Below, piece by piece: positions 16,101 to 24,883 of a stretch of DNA of 64,000 nucleotides (positions are counted from its first letter, which is position 1; each line of letters opens with the position of its first letter). Under the pieces are notes generated by a model that made no database searches, was not told where the DNA came from, and worked only from the letters and a program-made list of their open reading frames with translations. Position numbers and translations under genes: made by a program. Location: NCBI GenBank assembly GCA_021731045.1, contig JAKFYE010000039.1:1-64000 (forward strand). Reading direction: 5' to 3'. Origin of the DNA: Bdellovibrionales bacterium (GTDB lineage: Bacteria; Bdellovibrionota; Bdellovibrionia; Bdellovibrionales; JAKFYE01).

Positions 16101-16220
16101 AAGATCCGAAGCGGCTTGTCTCTCATATTTAAGTGGAATCGTGCCCGGAAAATCACTAAACGGAGCGGCGAAGCTGAGTTGTGCAATAAGCAGTGGGAGC
16201 AGAAATAATATCCGAAACAT
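13107..16220 (-). CDS. Large secreted protein of unknown function, partner of the S8 protease
   Basis: 1037 residues from ATG 16220, chosen because it begins a signal peptide (MFRILFLLPLLIAQLSFA) and has GGAGG 6 bases upstream; the frame is open to 16286. No family recognised. The sequence has repeated beta-type segments (for example LQAYVTLRDKLTALTRLHIY, kept short here) and charged helices around residues 590-640. It is first in an operon with the protease at 10168-13098, 8 bases apart. It could be a substrate, scaffold or secretion partner of that protease; this is inference from position only. Confidence 0.8.
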   Translation of the reverse strand: MFRILFLLPLLIAQLSFAAPFSDFPGTIPLKYERQAASDLVFKGKILLPDEARKLYESGQIKDLADLNPISDSVIWKNELPKGPFTQQDEMGLNIQYDEFDYVSETEVPNGRFGFIVSKKNIDGKTRSYQILFDVQSHNVLLRKTLLRKLGYQVPPTQRLAKFKIRFKGAFSKSEFVKEIERKTFLENDRWIVEGKETEDGDLIVQDAIVFEGTNDSIYNLARGDMSASVIQGRRLMNALLVPYNFTDVTESLNVFPWNPGRIFNSQLSLPYADAEEFSTSYEDARWITRRILKLTRADLQDVVASAEYPLEVANLLLEKLVARRNFLREKLNLITESVELPVDSKISTTARLQQGKLIGEKWDGYASRFAATDPDSPLSGDEIFGLFKSKAMSNVISNVVSEFNNRYVPKADLGYKLIDHQLDVAAHQFAQFITTGEVKAVPFGFWATPTYNGNVIISREVVAGNYLGSENLVQVADTVGVAADYGIFIGADGLPAKVMFNAQAKAFLVRTYTHLKPIHSIKAALKEPFRNMIVPWLKSNQANPIDRILDLEKSREKLGEEEFDKQLKEQLEEFKKRLGVGESLIVQTSVGPDLSFAVGYGITKDLQAYVTLRDKLTALTRLHIYRKDENTIQIYRDPAVYNVLDISLGLNAKIQVLDLGWSWIKGSARTEFYQLDVSGDLEANPKLFENLAAVRRVLRQSRTDAVKKIQKPWLFDHDFAEKDFHFNFLWLRYLSANSFDKIKITHPEGQAKDFIRKTIGKRTGNDYESVTIDVVESLVSEYTGKNVNLNTTNNGNPGDTFKGKSYTHQVNFEGEIGVNNGTSQIDLSNAYLGIDYRWKGWDISNSAAQNILDKMSQKYGQNLFPKFTLNETKKIQFYSIELTVNLYEDAVQNLISLTDAQIGALYASYNAYPNHPKEFLETWMRQFSGYIKKIKSAHAKGDTSEVAEKVAKLVNHAESTLTYVGFKTAVGGEQNLFAKGVIRGFRVGDENGDNDIFSHTLGQIGSTQPSGPLRSIQNQVGVGEGEMFIYWLLNRL

Positions 16221-16303
16221 CCAAGGCCTCCGTTCGTAAACCGGGCCACAAATACCATGCATCCAGTTTTTACAGGAGATTCGCACTAAAAAATGTAAGA
16301 AAT

Positions 16304-16319
16304 TCCTAGAGTTCTAGGA
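16304..16319 (-). terminator. Hairpin after batD
   Basis: TCCTAGA / TCTAGGA stem about 36 bases past the batD stop; a T-rich stretch follows on the minus strand. It separates the Bat operon from the next gene pair. Confidence 0.5.
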
Positions 16320-16354
16320 GCGGGCCTTAAGATTGTTACGCGTCTGATACAGTC

Positions 16355-18256
16355 CTAAGATTTTTGGTCATCAGTACCAATATCGATTGCCTTCATTAGA
16401 ATACGATCCAATTGACGAAATTTCTCCTTACTCTGAGCACTCATTTGCTCGGCCATGGTCGCTGGGGCAAATGCCAGCGCGTGAAAATAACTGACCAGTT
16501 CAGATAAATCCTTCTCCAGCTCACGTCTCACACTTGGCGGAGTCTTTTGAATCAATTTTTCAAAAGAAGCGTCTGCGGCCCCATCCTTAGAAAGCTCACC
16601 TAAAACCATATTAATGGAGTTGATGCCCTCGGCGCCAACTTTTCGGTAATCACTTTGAGCAAGAGTTTTTGACAGAACTTTAAGGCGTTTTTGAACCCGC
16701 TCTCGTAGTCCGCGTTTGCGCTGACCGATACCCAACTGAGTGCGAAGTTTTAACACTAGACCCATCGTAATACTCAAAAATACTAAAACCCAAATACCAG
16801 CCCATACTTTAGGGTCTAAAGTGTGAGCCGACGCATATTCAATCATGGGAGGGGGGAGCTCCTTGCCACGCTGAACGTTTTCTTTTGTGGATAAATTTAA
16901 CGGAGATGTTTGGTAAGATTCTCCGGCTTTTCCCTCTCCAACTTCAATATCAAATGAGTCTGTACGTGATTGGATATATTGACCTTTTTCGGTATCAAAA
17001 GAGCTGATCGTAATAGCTGGAATCGTGAATTTTCCTTGTTTGCGGGGAATCAAAAATAATTCAAATTCTTTATAACTTGTGCCATCTCGAAAAAATTTAG
17101 AATCCACTTTTGTGTCGTAAGTTTCAAGATCTTGGGGCAGTTGCAATGGTGGAAGCTCTACCACTTTCGCGTTACCACGACCTTCGAGTCGAATTTTTAG
17201 TGAGAACGGTTGGTTGACGGGAACACGCTTACCAGGCGCTTCGAGTTTTGAAGTCACTTGAAAGTGTCCTACAGCACCGGAAAAATCTTGAGGCTGATTG
17301 GCTTTAGGTAAAGGTTTTACCTCTACGTATACAGGCTGACTTGCTTTTGTAAACGAATACGGAGTTCCAATACCGAGCATGTTTTGATTCGTTACGATCG
17401 TGCATTTAGCCTTGTAGGGATCGACCTGCGTTTTACCGGCTTTTAACGGAAAAAGCGCATAACTTGCCAACAAAGCCGAGTTGTAAGCGACGCCATTAAT
17501 AACTTCGCGTTGAAAATTCAAACGTGTCGCGATTTCAATGTCTTCTTTCCAGAATCCTTTTAACGACGGGTATTTAAGCGTATCGATGTCGCGCACATTA
17601 TAAGGTGTTACAAGATAATAATTAGCGGTGACTTGTTCGCCCTCGTAGGCCGAAGTTTTGTCGACTTCGAGTTGGATAAAAAACGCTTCGTTCTCGTTGA
17701 TGGGTTGAGTTTTAATTCCACCCGGAGATGGCAAAACACCTCGGCGTTGCAAAAGTTGCGAAAAAAGATCATCAGCATCTTGAAAAAATGGATCTTCTTC
17801 AAGTGGATCTTTTTGCTGTGGTTTTTGTCGACGCTGTGCTTGCGCTCCTGCGGCTCCTGGTGGCCCTACATCGATCGTAATTGGCTTAGATTTTAAACTT
17901 TGATTACCCACAACGACTTCAGCAGGACCAATCGTCAACTTACCTTGACGAAGCGGTGAAAGCACAAAATAAAAATTCTTTTTTTGAACATACTGAAATT
18001 GACCGTTAATAAAGGTACTACGAGATTCAATATTTTCGCTACGACTTAAAACATCAAAACCTTCAACTGAAGACAACCGTGGTGATCCAACATTCACGCT
18101 GTCGGAGGTTTCTATACTAATTGTGAGCGTGACGGCCTCACCAAAAGATACTTTGTTTTGATCAACCGTTGCCGTAACGGTGCTCTCAGCATATGCGGTC
18201 GAATTCAACGCAAAAAACAGTATTGTGAATAATAAAATATCACCAATCTTTTTCAA
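16355..18256 (-). CDS. batD: BatD family protein (aerotolerance operon)
   Basis: 633 residues from a TTG at 18256, chosen because AGGAG lies 8 bases upstream and the signal peptide (KKIGDILLFTILFFALNSTAYA) begins there; an ATG at 18301 is less likely. The exported part has repeated Ig-like beta domains with BatD hallmarks (VTATVDQNKVSFGEAVTL, FYFVLSPLRQGKLTIGPA). One membrane segment (about residues 500-522, WAGIWVLVFLSITMGLVL) is followed by a cytoplasmic helical tail. Last gene of the moxR-bat operon, overlapping the TPR gene by 17 bases. The operon is linked to envelope stress tolerance in other bacteria. Confidence 0.9.
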   Translation of the reverse strand: MKKIGDILLFTILFFALNSTAYAESTVTATVDQNKVSFGEAVTLTISIETSDSVNVGSPRLSSVEGFDVLSRSENIESRSTFINGQFQYVQKKNFYFVLSPLRQGKLTIGPAEVVVGNQSLKSKPITIDVGPPGAAGAQAQRRQKPQQKDPLEEDPFFQDADDLFSQLLQRRGVLPSPGGIKTQPINENEAFFIQLEVDKTSAYEGEQVTANYYLVTPYNVRDIDTLKYPSLKGFWKEDIEIATRLNFQREVINGVAYNSALLASYALFPLKAGKTQVDPYKAKCTIVTNQNMLGIGTPYSFTKASQPVYVEVKPLPKANQPQDFSGAVGHFQVTSKLEAPGKRVPVNQPFSLKIRLEGRGNAKVVELPPLQLPQDLETYDTKVDSKFFRDGTSYKEFELFLIPRKQGKFTIPAITISSFDTEKGQYIQSRTDSFDIEVGEGKAGESYQTSPLNLSTKENVQRGKELPPPMIEYASAHTLDPKVWAGIWVLVFLSITMGLVLKLRTQLGIGQRKRGLRERVQKRLKVLSKTLAQSDYRKVGAEGINSINMVLGELSKDGAADASFEKLIQKTPPSVRRELEKDLSELVSYFHALAFAPATMAEQMSAQSKEKFRQLDRILMKAIDIGTDDQKS

Positions 18257-18986
18257 CGGGACTCTCCTGTCTACGTTTGTCGTTAAATTTTGCACGTACA
18301 CCTTCTTCTTGTCTCTTCAATTCATCTAATATTTTTTTTACGTCTTGTTGATTCAATTCTTTGCTTTGAAAAGGCTGCGGCTTAGGCTTAGATTTGGGCT
18401 CGTCCTTTTTATCTTGATCCGGCTTAGGCTCTTGAGGCTGCTTTTGTTTATCTTTGTCTTGCCCTTGGTCGTCCTTTTTTTGTTCTTTATTTTCGCCTTC
18501 TCCCCCTCCACCCGAGTTCGCCATTAAAAGTTCGATATTTGTTTTGGTTTCGACAGAGTCTGGGTTTATTTCTAATGCTTGTTGATAAAGTTGTAGGGCT
18601 TGGTCCCTTTGTTTTAATTCGCCCGCCATACGAGCGGCGTTAAATAATGCATTAAATTTTAATTCAGGTTCTTCGGAGTTTTTTGATGCCGATTGGTAAA
18701 GCTGAAACGCCTTGTCTTTTTCTTCGTTAGATTCAAATATTTGTCCTAAATTATAATTTAAAACTGGCTCTTGAGGATGTTCGACTAAAGTATTTGAAAG
18801 TATATCGTAAGCCTCGGCTTTACGTTCATTTGATAATTCTTTTAACGCTTTATTATTTTTTAAAATCGTATCAATAGAGGCCGCCCAAACTAAATGTGGG
18901 CTTAGCGCAATCCAAATCACCAAAAGTCGGCGAGCTATTTCGCTGTCAATCTTACAATTGATTCTTCGCGCGAGTGTCTTCATCAT
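18240..18986 (-). CDS. BatC-like TPR protein of the Bat operon
   Basis: 248 residues. A hydrophobic N-terminal segment (LLVIWIALSPHLVWAA) is a signal or anchor. Three TPR repeats follow (about 60-155; LNYNLGQIFESNEEKDKAFQLY, ALFNAARMAGELKQRDQALQLY, seen in part), then a low-complexity Gln/Lys/Pro/Asp region (165-210) and a charged helix. This matches BatC, the TPR component between BatB and BatD. Start overlaps batB by 4 bases. TPRs likely mediate contacts among Bat proteins in the periplasm. Confidence 0.85.
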   Translation of the reverse strand: MMKTLARRINCKIDSEIARRLLVIWIALSPHLVWAASIDTILKNNKALKELSNERKAEAYDILSNTLVEHPQEPVLNYNLGQIFESNEEKDKAFQLYQSASKNSEEPELKFNALFNAARMAGELKQRDQALQLYQQALEINPDSVETKTNIELLMANSGGGGEGENKEQKKDDQGQDKDKQKQPQEPKPDQDKKDEPKSKPKPQPFQSKELNQQDVKKILDELKRQEEGVRAKFNDKRRQESPVEKDW

Positions 18987-20044
18987 TGGGCAACCTCAAA
19001 TCGGCCACGCCAAAATCGGGCATCACGTTTTCGCTCACCGAGCAAAAACTCAATCAAAGCTAAAAAGATGGCGACAGCTAAGAGGGATTGGTATTTTTCG
19101 TCGTAGTTTGTTGCAAAATCAGAGTCGAATTCTGATTTTTGCATTTTATCTATATCTTTTTTAAGAGACTCAACGGCTTGGCCAGAAAAATCAGCATGAT
19201 AGTAGGCCCCCCCGCCCGCTTGGGCGAGTTCTAAGAGAGCTTCTTCTTTTGCCGTCGAAAGAATGGTCTTATTCGACTTGTCTTTTTTATAACCTTGTAG
19301 ATTTCCAAATTCATCACGCTCGGGAATTGGAGCCCCAGCACGAGTTCCCAAACCTAAAGTAAAAATACGAAGACCTTCTTTTGCTGCCTTTCTAGCCATA
19401 TCTAAAGCATCGCTAGTTGTCGACTCTCCATCGGTCACTAAAACCATAATTTTTGTTACGTGTAGCTGTTCATCAGAGTCTAATCCCCCACGCTTCATCG
19501 CGTTTAATCCAACTTCAATCGCCGATTTAAAATCGGTTCCCTGTGTGCTGACTGAATTCGGAGTGGCCGAATCTACAAACATGCGAATTGCCGAATAATC
19601 GTTGGTCATCGGTGACAATAATAAGGCAGAACCGGCAAAGGCCACGAGTCCCACCTTATCTCCCGAGAGAAGGCTTAAAAGTCGGCCAATTTCGTTTCGT
19701 GCATGTTCGAGACGATTGGGCTTCATATCTTCAGCCATCATACTATTGGAAACATCAAGAGCTACGATCACTTCGATCCCTTGGCTTCTGACTTTTTGCG
19801 ATGACTGACCATACTGAGGACGCGCTAAAGCAAATACGGCAAAAATTACCACTAAAACTTCTAGTACAATTTTAAACTGACGCTTTCGCACCGAACGTGA
19901 AGAAACTAAAAATGGTTTTAACCTCGCATTCAAAGCTTTTTCTAAATTTTTTTCGCGCATCCGCCACGCGATGACGATAAAAATCAGAAGTATTGGCAAA
20001 ACAAATAAATAATTAAAAGCCGAGGGGTTTTCAAACCGAAACAT
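18983..20044 (-). CDS. batB: BatB, von Willebrand factor A domain membrane protein
   Basis: 353 residues. Two N-terminal membrane segments (about 10-26 and 58-76) and one near the C-terminus (about 322-340) flank a VWA domain. The metal site MIDAS motif is intact as ALDVSNSMM (DxSxS) with Thr in TQGTDFKSAI and Asp in VTDGES. The ALARPQYG junction is typical of BatA/BatB. Its start codon directly follows the stop of batA. Probably part of a membrane complex with BatA and the MoxR ATPase. Confidence 0.93.
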   Translation of the reverse strand: MFRFENPSAFNYLFVLPILLIFIVIAWRMREKNLEKALNARLKPFLVSSRSVRKRQFKIVLEVLVVIFAVFALARPQYGQSSQKVRSQGIEVIVALDVSNSMMAEDMKPNRLEHARNEIGRLLSLLSGDKVGLVAFAGSALLLSPMTNDYSAIRMFVDSATPNSVSTQGTDFKSAIEVGLNAMKRGGLDSDEQLHVTKIMVLVTDGESTTSDALDMARKAAKEGLRIFTLGLGTRAGAPIPERDEFGNLQGYKKDKSNKTILSTAKEEALLELAQAGGGAYYHADFSGQAVESLKKDIDKMQKSEFDSDFATNYDEKYQSLLAVAIFLALIEFLLGERKRDARFWRGRFEVAQ

Positions 20045-21055
20045 CTATGGCCCCCTTCTTATCAAAACACGATTTAAGAAAATCGAAATAATATAAAGTA
20101 AAACAGCCCATCTTAAATAAGATTGAAAGAGCTCTGTGTATTTGGTGTATTTATTAACTTCGATTTTTGTCTTTTCTAATCGGGAAATATCATTGAAAAC
20201 ATTTTGTAACGCTTGAGTGTTGGTCGCGCGATAATACTTTCCACCGGTTTCTGTTGCGATCTTACCGAGAAGGTCATCGTTAACAGAGCTGTGCATAGCT
20301 TGATAGCGTTTGCGTTTGTTTCCAAAAGCATCCTGATAATAAATAGGTAATTGCGACATGCCGTCAACACCAATGCCGATCGTATAAACACGAATGGCAT
20401 ATCCCTTCGCAATTTCAAGTGCGGTTTCGGGATCGATCGTACCGCTGTTGTTTTCACCATCTGTTAGCAAAATAATCACACGGCTTTTTGCGGTTGAGTC
20501 TTTAAGTCGCGCCACTGCGTTTGCTAAAGCCACGCCAATCGCCGTTCCCATTTTAATTAGACCTTCGCCGGTCGTAATACTCGAAACTCCCCCTAAGAGA
20601 ATTTTATAGTCTAAAGTCGGCGGCACTTTTGTAAACGCTTCTCCACAAAATAAAACCAATCCGATGCGATCAGAGACGCGCTTTTCAATAAACTCTTTGG
20701 CAACTTGCTTAGCCGCCTCTAGGCGATTTTCTGCCGGGGGCATGTCTTCGATAAGCATCGAGTCGGAAATATCGATCGTCATAACAATATCAATACCTTC
20801 GACGTTACGTTTTATTTTTGAATCTGATATTTGTGGACGCGCCAATGCCACAATCATAAGAATAATCGCAATAATTTTTAAAAGTGCGGGAAGAAACTGT
20901 GCGCGCGAACGCCAGCTTGGTGAGAGCTGAGAGAACAATTGAATATGACTGAACTGGAGAGAGGGACGACGTTTACGTTTGTTGGCGATAGTCCAGATCA
21001 CTACAATTGCCAATGCACCCAAAACTGAAAAATAAAAAGGATCGCTAAAACTCAC
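20045..21055 (-). CDS. batA: BatA, von Willebrand factor A domain membrane protein
   Basis: 336 residues from a GTG at 21055 (AAAAGGGG 5-6 bases upstream; short N-terminus VSFSDPFYF is typical of BatA); an ATG at 21079 would add 8 residues. Two N-terminal membrane segments, then a VWA domain with MIDAS motif TIDISDSML, TGEGLIKMGTAIG and LTDGENNSG, and a C-terminal membrane segment (LLYIISIFL). A paralog of batB next door. It overlaps the upstream DUF4381-like gene by a few bases. Confidence 0.92.
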   Translation of the reverse strand: MSFSDPFYFSVLGALAIVVIWTIANKRKRRPSLQFSHIQLFSQLSPSWRSRAQFLPALLKIIAIILMIVALARPQISDSKIKRNVEGIDIVMTIDISDSMLIEDMPPAENRLEAAKQVAKEFIEKRVSDRIGLVLFCGEAFTKVPPTLDYKILLGGVSSITTGEGLIKMGTAIGVALANAVARLKDSTAKSRVIILLTDGENNSGTIDPETALEIAKGYAIRVYTIGIGVDGMSQLPIYYQDAFGNKRKRYQAMHSSVNDDLLGKIATETGGKYYRATNTQALQNVFNDISRLEKTKIEVNKYTKYTELFQSYLRWAVLLYIISIFLNRVLIRRGP

Positions 21056-21947
21056 GAGCACCCCTTTTATTTTTTGCATTTACAGCTTTAAAAATACTTT
21101 CTGAAACCTCAAGACTCATAAGATAAAGCTGTCGACAGTCGGTCACTGTGACGTTTGATTTTTTTGCTCTTTCAAACTCTTTAAGTAAACGTCGAAGATT
21201 TTTTTCGTTTTCAATCCAAACCACACGATGTTTAGATTTTATTTCTTTAAGAATAGCGCGATCCGACCAGGTATTGGCCGGAACGATCAATTCGCGAACG
21301 AGGTACAGTCGAAACGCTTTCTCAAGATCTGCGACGTAACCTTTCGTATCATTGGGCTCCACACCGTATTTTTTTTCTAGAATTCGAATTTCACGATGAT
21401 ACTCATCAAACGGCAGTCGGGCTGTTTTTAATTTTTTAAGAGATTCGATTAAAACTCGTCGCTGTTTTTGCTTTATAAAAATTCGCAAAATCCCCGCGAT
21501 AGGACCGATAATCAAAAGTGCGATCAAAATAATAAACCAAAATGGGATCGACATCGCCCACGGTGGATATGCAGGATACGGTTTATTCTCTTGGTTCGGT
21601 TGCAATATACTCGTAACGGTAAATTTTAAATTTTGAAGGGCCACTTCGTTTTTACCGTCAGTTAAGACAAAAAAATCATCATGCTCATACTTACCGACCA
21701 AATAACTTGTCGCTACGGCTTGGATTTCGTGATCATTGACATTCTTAACTTCAAGAATTTTCAAATTGTTGAGTGATGCCTGTTGGGTTTGTGAATCTAA
21801 CTCTTTGGCATAAATCATCACTTGATCTGTTTTCAGAGGCACAGCTTCGCCACTACAATTGATTTGAAAATGTGTGCCCACATTGATCTGGGGAGGAGCC
21901 TCAACCTGACAATTCCAAATAGGAAGTTTTGACTGTGGCGTACTCAT
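21045..21947 (-). CDS. Bat operon membrane protein, DUF4381-like
   Basis: 300 residues. No Sec signal peptide is obvious. An extracytoplasmic beta-rich part (about 1-130, IWNCQVEAPPQINVGTHF) is followed by a membrane segment (about 133-158, FWFIILIALLIIGPIAGIL) and a cytoplasmic helical domain. The latter (RLPFDEYHREIRILEKKYG ... FRLYLVREL) matches the DUF4381 type found between the DUF58 gene and batA in many operons. Overlaps the DUF58 gene by 4 bases. Role in the complex unknown. Confidence 0.75.
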   Translation of the reverse strand: MSTPQSKLPIWNCQVEAPPQINVGTHFQINCSGEAVPLKTDQVMIYAKELDSQTQQASLNNLKILEVKNVNDHEIQAVATSYLVGKYEHDDFFVLTDGKNEVALQNLKFTVTSILQPNQENKPYPAYPPWAMSIPFWFIILIALLIIGPIAGILRIFIKQKQRRVLIESLKKLKTARLPFDEYHREIRILEKKYGVEPNDTKGYVADLEKAFRLYLVRELIVPANTWSDRAILKEIKSKHRVVWIENEKNLRRLLKEFERAKKSNVTVTDCRQLYLMSLEVSESIFKAVNAKNKRGAREF

Positions 21948-22813
21948 TTGTGACGGCCCTTAAAAAACGCTATCAGCGGGTCTACAAAATCTTCTTTAGA
22001 GGTGACACGAATAATGTCGACTTGAGATTTACGAAGCTCTTGGTCTCGTAATTCTCGACGTTTTTTAGTTTGCTCCTCATAGCGATGACGAAAACTTTTA
22101 TTTGAAGTGTCGACCGTGATGATGTCTCCTGACTCGGCATCTTGCACGTCCATTAAACCGACGTCTGGCAAGACTTGTTCGGCAGGATCTTCAACGGCAA
22201 TCGCAATAACATCGTGCTTTCGGCCCAATTGACGTAGACGTTGAAAGAAACCATCCGTTAAAAAATCACTCAAGACAAAAATGGTCGAGCGTTTTTTGAG
22301 CATGCCCTGAAGATGCTCGCACGCAATCGCGATATTCGTACCGCGACTTTGCGGTTTAAAAAATAAAATATCTCGCAAAATACGATGCGTATGACCGCGA
22401 CCTTTTTTGGGAGGTACGTAATGTTCGATTTGATCAGAAAACAACAAAAGCCCGACCTGATCGTTATTCCTATTTGCACTAAAACCTAAGATTGCCGCGA
22501 GATACGTAAGGACTTCGCCTTTAAAATACTTTTGCGTTCCAAAATCACCCGAGCCACTGATATCCACGGCAAGAATCATCGTGAGCTCACGTTCTTCTTC
22601 GTATTTTTTTATGTAGGGCTTTCCAGCCTTTGCGGTGAGAGTCCAAGAAATCGCGCGCACATCATCGCCCGGAACATACTCGCGAAATTCTGCAAACTGC
22701 ATCCCTTGACCTTTGAAGGCCGTATGATACTCGCCCGCAAATAAATTATTCACTAATTTACGAGTGCTGAGTTCAAGCAGTTTAACTTTTTTTAGTATCT
22801 CTGGAGGTAGCAT
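21944..22813 (-). CDS. DUF58 domain protein of the MoxR-Bat operon
   Basis: 289 residues. Contains the DUF58 signature EYVPGDDVRAISWTLTAK followed by a VWA-like fold (ILAVDISGSGDFG, GLLLFSD, SRGTNIA, FVLSDFL). No membrane segment, so cytoplasmic. DUF58 proteins are regular partners of MoxR ATPases. Nine bases downstream of moxR and overlapping the next gene by 4 bases. Confidence 0.93.
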   Translation of the reverse strand: MLPPEILKKVKLLELSTRKLVNNLFAGEYHTAFKGQGMQFAEFREYVPGDDVRAISWTLTAKAGKPYIKKYEEERELTMILAVDISGSGDFGTQKYFKGEVLTYLAAILGFSANRNNDQVGLLLFSDQIEHYVPPKKGRGHTHRILRDILFFKPQSRGTNIAIACEHLQGMLKKRSTIFVLSDFLTDGFFQRLRQLGRKHDVIAIAVEDPAEQVLPDVGLMDVQDAESGDIITVDTSNKSFRHRYEEQTKKRRELRDQELRKSQVDIIRVTSKEDFVDPLIAFFKGRHK

Positions 22814-22822
22814 GCGCGCCTA

Positions 22823-23809
22823 TCACACTTCAATACGCTGTAAAATCTCCGCAATAACTTGATCACTCTTCATGTCTTCGGCCTCGGCTTCATACGTTAA
22901 AATTAAACGATGACGTAAGACTTCGTAAGCAATCGCTTTGACGTCGTCTGCAGTGACGTAGCCACGCCCTTCAAGAAATGCATGCGCCATCGAAGCACGC
23001 GTGAGACTGATCGTCGCTCTTGGAGATCCCCCAACTGCAATCAAACTTGAAAGTCGACCCAATCCATACTCAGATGGTTTTCGTGTTGCCATCACGATAT
23101 CAACAATATAGTTTTTAACTTTGTCGTCGAGGTAGACCTGATTCACGAGCTCACGTGCCCGCATTAATTCCGCCGTATCAATAACAGGATTTATTTTTTC
23201 GAGTTTATCTTGGGACATGCTATCTAAAATCATGCGCTCTTCTTTTTTATCGGGATAGGTCACAATAATTTTAAACATGAAACGATCCATTTGGGCTTCG
23301 GGTAATGGATATGTTCCCTCTTGTTCGAGTGGGTTTTGAGTCGCTAAAACTAAAAACGGTATCGGTAACTTGTAGGTTTGGTCTCCGATGGTCACTTGCT
23401 TTTCTGCCATCGCTTCAAGAAGGGCTGATTGCACTTTTGCCGGAGCCCGGTTGATCTCGTCGGCCAAAACAATGTTAGTAAACACGGGGCCTTTTTTTGC
23501 GGCAAAATCACCGGTTTTTTGATTAAAGATCATCGTTCCGATTAAATCAGAGGGAAGAAGATCAGGAGTAAATTGTAATCTCTGAAAACCAAGTGACGTC
23601 GCTTGCGACATCGTAGAAATCGTCAAAGTTTTTGCAAGCCCCGGAACCCCTTCAAGCAAAACATGTCCACCTGTTAGAAGACCAATTAGAATTCCCTCTA
23701 ACATTTCTTTTTGTCCCACAACGACTTTAGAAACTTCAGTCAATATTTTGTTTATAAATTGGCTCTCAGCTTTGATTTGCTGATTGAGAACGACTAAATC
23801 GACGGGCAT
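22823..23809 (-). CDS. moxR: MoxR family AAA+ ATPase
   Basis: 328 residues. Walker A GVPGLAKT (about 57-64), Walker B VLADEINRAPAKVQ (about 112-125), sensor 1 LATQNP and the C-terminal lid typical of MoxR (GGSPRATISLTRASMAHAF). Ribosome site GAGGAG before ATG 23809. First gene of the seven-gene bat operon running to 16355. MoxR ATPases act as chaperones with VWA-domain partners. Confidence 0.96.
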   Translation of the reverse strand: MPVDLVVLNQQIKAESQFINKILTEVSKVVVGQKEMLEGILIGLLTGGHVLLEGVPGLAKTLTISTMSQATSLGFQRLQFTPDLLPSDLIGTMIFNQKTGDFAAKKGPVFTNIVLADEINRAPAKVQSALLEAMAEKQVTIGDQTYKLPIPFLVLATQNPLEQEGTYPLPEAQMDRFMFKIIVTYPDKKEERMILDSMSQDKLEKINPVIDTAELMRARELVNQVYLDDKVKNYIVDIVMATRKPSEYGLGRLSSLIAVGGSPRATISLTRASMAHAFLEGRGYVTADDVKAIAYEVLRHRLILTYEAEAEDMKSDQVIAEILQRIEV

Positions 23810-23944
23810 GGTGACTCCTCTTGTTGCGAGACTCTATTTCAAGACGCTAAGGCACTAGAATCAACGGGATTTTAATAATTTATTTTTCATGGTTCTCGCG
23901 GCGCATAAATTGACAGACGCCAAAAGGGTCTATACGCTTTTTTT

Positions 23945-24775
23945 ATGTTCACTCGTCAGACCCGAATTTGGATCACAGTCGGTCTTATTTCATTTGGCCT
24001 CATGTTAGCTGGTTACTTGATCGGTGAACGCCAAGGTTTACTTGCGGGTCTTTTACTTGCGCTCGGCATTAATTTTTTAATTTATCACTACACGACTCAA
24101 CATTGGATTGAATATTTCAAAGCCACAGAAATCGAGGGTCAAGATCCGTGGAATCTTCTTGCGATGACTCGCGATATCTCGGTGCGCGCGCGCATACCAA
24201 AACCGCAAGTTTATTTAATTAAGTCTGATTTTCCTACGGCATTTTCGGTTGGAAAATCTGTTAAGAGCAGCTCGATCATCGTGAGCGAAGGGTTACTAAA
24301 ATATTTCACACTCGAAGAACAGGAGGCTGTCATCGCGTGTGAAATGTCAAAAATTCGCAGACTGGATATTTTGAATTTAGGATTGATCAGTGGGCTCACC
24401 GCGCCTCTTTTTATTTTTTGTAAATTGCTGGATGCAACCCTAACATTTTTAAGTTTTGGACTTTTAAAAAACAAAAAGATTTTTAATCATCTGTGTATTC
24501 GACTTATGGAACTGATCGCGCGCCCGATTATTGGACAAAAAGGATGTTTTGAGTCTGACTATCATGCCGCTCAGCTGTTAAAAAGTCCGGAACAACTCGC
24601 AAAAACGCTTTGGAAGTTGAAAAGTTATGCTACAACGCGAAAGCTTGAAATTCCTGCACATGCGGCTCCCTTTTTAACGGTTAATCCGCTTACGAGCGGC
24701 CAAACGCGCTACTTTCATATTCAACCTTCTGTTGATGAGCGCATTGAAAAATTGGTTGGACGCTTTCCTATTTAA
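23945..24775 (+). CDS. HtpX-like M48 family protein with lost zinc site (pseudoprotease)
   Basis: 276 residues. Two N-terminal membrane segments (about 8-26 and 31-48), two more around 143-180, and the M48 core follow the HtpX plan: NAFSVGKS-like PTAFSVGKS, GLLKYFTLEEQEAVIACEMSKI and HIQPSVDERIEKL. In active HtpX the motif AHELSHI carries the zinc ligands; here it reads ACEMSKI (Cys132, Glu133, Lys136), so both His are gone. The third ligand region ESDYHAA (Glu202, Asp204) remains. Likely non-proteolytic, perhaps a membrane quality-control cofactor. Followed by DUF1844 and htrA on the same strand. Confidence 0.8.
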   Translation: MFTRQTRIWITVGLISFGLMLAGYLIGERQGLLAGLLLALGINFLIYHYTTQHWIEYFKATEIEGQDPWNLLAMTRDISVRARIPKPQVYLIKSDFPTAFSVGKSVKSSSIIVSEGLLKYFTLEEQEAVIACEMSKIRRLDILNLGLISGLTAPLFIFCKLLDATLTFLSFGLLKNKKIFNHLCIRLMELIARPIIGQKGCFESDYHAAQLLKSPEQLAKTLWKLKSYATTRKLEIPAHAAPFLTVNPLTSGQTRYFHIQPSVDERIEKLVGRFPI

Positions 24776-24883
24776 TACCGTTATTTGATAACCGAATATC
24801 GCAATATGAAAAGATATTTATTTGACCGAACAACCTATTCTTAGTCATAAATGAAGTGATGTTTTTTACTTGAGGAGTCAGTT

